Source: Synanceia verrucosa (Eukaryota; Chordata; Actinopteri; Perciformes; Synanceiidae). Taken from it: a stretch of 64,000 bases of DNA. The notes under the pieces are model-generated. The model made no database searches, was not told where the DNA came from, and worked only from the letters and a program-made list of their open reading frames with translations. The position numbers and the translations under genes are program-made. Position 1 is the stretch's first letter, and each line of letters opens with the position of its first letter. The stretch lies in assembly GCA_029721515.1 (NCBI GenBank), contig CM056559.1:23901565-23965564 (forward strand), read 5' to 3'. This document shows, piece after piece, positions 62,701-64,000 of this stretch.

Positions 62701-63832
62701 CAAAGGCCCCTTACATTTTACTGAATGACAGCTCTCCACTTCACCACCACTCAGTCACACAAAGTGTCCATCCATGATGAAACAACAGCAAGCAGCAAGT
62801 ACCTGCATACGCAGTATAATATGACACTGTATGTCACAGGCCCGCCCCCTGCTCTCATCCTCATGAGTCATGTGGCTGTCGCCATGGCAATTGAGATTCC
62901 TGATAAAAGCCGTCCAATCGGTCAGACAGCCTGTTCATGCTTACAGCGGCACATCTACCCACTAATGTATCAGCCGTAGGCTTTGGAATCTGCACATTTG
63001 CTTTCTTTGTTTCCCCCCACTACGCGTACAAGAGATCCTAACGAGAGTGCACATGTTTGGCTCTAGACCCAGAGTGGTTTTGACTTCATACCTTAAGCTA
63101 GGACTGGATCCAACACTTGATGCTGTGGTGTGGGTGTGACATTTCCCAGACAAGGGCATATTCACACACCTTTCACAAGCCTCTACTCTGGGGCAGAGGC
63201 TAAAAATAATCGGAGGATGGTGCGGTGAAGCTATTTCACAATAAAACCTCTACTGAGCCTCAGTTTTTTACTGCTCCCTAATTGGCTACAGGACCTTTTC
63301 ACCTACTTTATTGGATGTTTTGACAGTGCGTGTGCCAAAACACTGCCAACAGCCTTGTGAGGTTTTGCTTTTGTTCTCAAATGGTGCAGTAAAAAGCTTA
63401 AGAAATATAATCAGGCAAAGCTGGCAAGATCTTTATGCTTTGATCGCATTGTTATTCTGTAAAAGTATCTTAGTGAGTGTTTATTGTGGGAATATCATCA
63501 CCTTCTTTTATTTATGAGATCACAGCAAACACATTATGATTCCTTGGGTAATTCCAATAAAATAAAAATAGAATGTTACAGTTAACCCATGGCAGGGCAT
63601 CACCAAATGTAATAAACATTACATGTTGCTTAAATGGCATAGGATTATGCAGTAAGTGGGCTCTTAGTGGACTTTATGAGAGGCAAAAGGCATATTTGAG
63701 TGTATGAGTTATGGGAGGCTGAAGAAACGTTAATAGAAAGTGTATTGCACCAGGCTACATTCTCTGCCTGTCAAGGACAGCATTGTTGATCCTTTAAAGT
63801 TTTAATTGGACTGTTTTAATTTCACTGTACAT

Positions 63833-63894
<62 letters not shown>
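63833..63894. repeat. Compound (CA)n-(AT)n microsatellite
   Basis: About 10 CA units run directly into about 20 AT units. The AT part is self-complementary and likely unstable. Confidence 0.95.
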
Positions 63895-63897
<3 letters not shown>

Positions 63898-64000
63898 CAG
63901 AAGACGCTCATATGACCATCACATCTCATTTCACTGGGAAAATGATAGCGAAATGATGTGCTAGTCCTGTTGACATCAAATATAGAGTGGGTTTTGTCTA

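Larger units (their letters stand above)
30318..64000 (-). other. kirrel3: kirrel3 5' intron(s) upstream of Ig1 (partial)
   Basis: At least 33.7 kb upstream of the first Ig exon holds no exon I can identify. A signal-peptide or leader exon is short and diverges quickly, so a small one could be missed. The region is the most repeat-rich part of the window: eight of the twelve MITE copies, the second unclassified repeat copy, the long inverted repeat at 34088-34814, two complete SINEs and most (CA)n arrays. Between these, for example at 35000-38800, 49000-50600, 51000-53900 and 60000-63800, the DNA appears single-copy. No promoter or CpG-rich first exon is seen, so the transcription start is presumably further right. 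Confidence 0.75.

Overview
This window is vertebrate nuclear DNA, most likely from a ray-finned (teleost) fish. It has short exons separated by multi-kilobase introns with GT-AG borders, long (CA)n microsatellites, teleost-type tRNA-derived SINEs, and many small DNA-transposon remnants. There are no operons, ribosome-binding sites or long ORFs. The longest open frames (about 100-150 codons) are chance frames inside introns or repeats.

The only gene I can support runs on the minus strand through the whole window. It is a kirrel-family immunoglobulin cell-adhesion gene, best matched to kirrel3 (NEPH2). Four coding exons are present, in transcript order: 30317-30168 and 24169-24020 (the two halves of Ig domain 1), then 11135-10978 and 5407-5257 (the two halves of Ig domain 2). 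Splice phases agree at every junction. I cannot find the first exon(s) with start codon and signal peptide; they must lie beyond 64000 or be too short to recognise. Ig3-Ig5, the transmembrane segment and the cytoplasmic tail must lie before position 1. Nearly all of the 64 kb is therefore intron, including at least 33.7 kb of the intron upstream of Ig1. Very long 5' introns fit kirrel3.

The rest is a record of mobile-element activity. The main player is a TTAA-flanked, piggyBac-like MITE with 12 copies (about 240-445 bp) in both orientations. One insertion at 3629-3870 has an apparent empty-site paralogue at about 6672-6830, which supports TTAA target duplication. Other elements are a 562-bp hAT-like element with an exact 8-bp target duplication (25463-26024), a complete minus-strand tRNA-derived SINE with about 16-18-bp duplications (59417-59770), a plus-strand SINE of V-SINE type (44794-45078), a SINE reduced to head and tail (23352-23455), two copies of an unclassified repeat (16625-17340 and 32605-33090), a long imperfect inverted repeat (34088-34814), a degenerate 22-bp array (12973-13368), and several microsatellites.

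The observation I find most worth following is that one MITE subfamily carries a CTCF-like core about 25-40 bp from a ZNF143/STAF-like motif. The unclassified repeat carries a separate and better CTCF-like core. If bound, these repeats would have seeded insulator-type sites inside a long neuronal adhesion gene. This rests on motif reading by eye and is untested.
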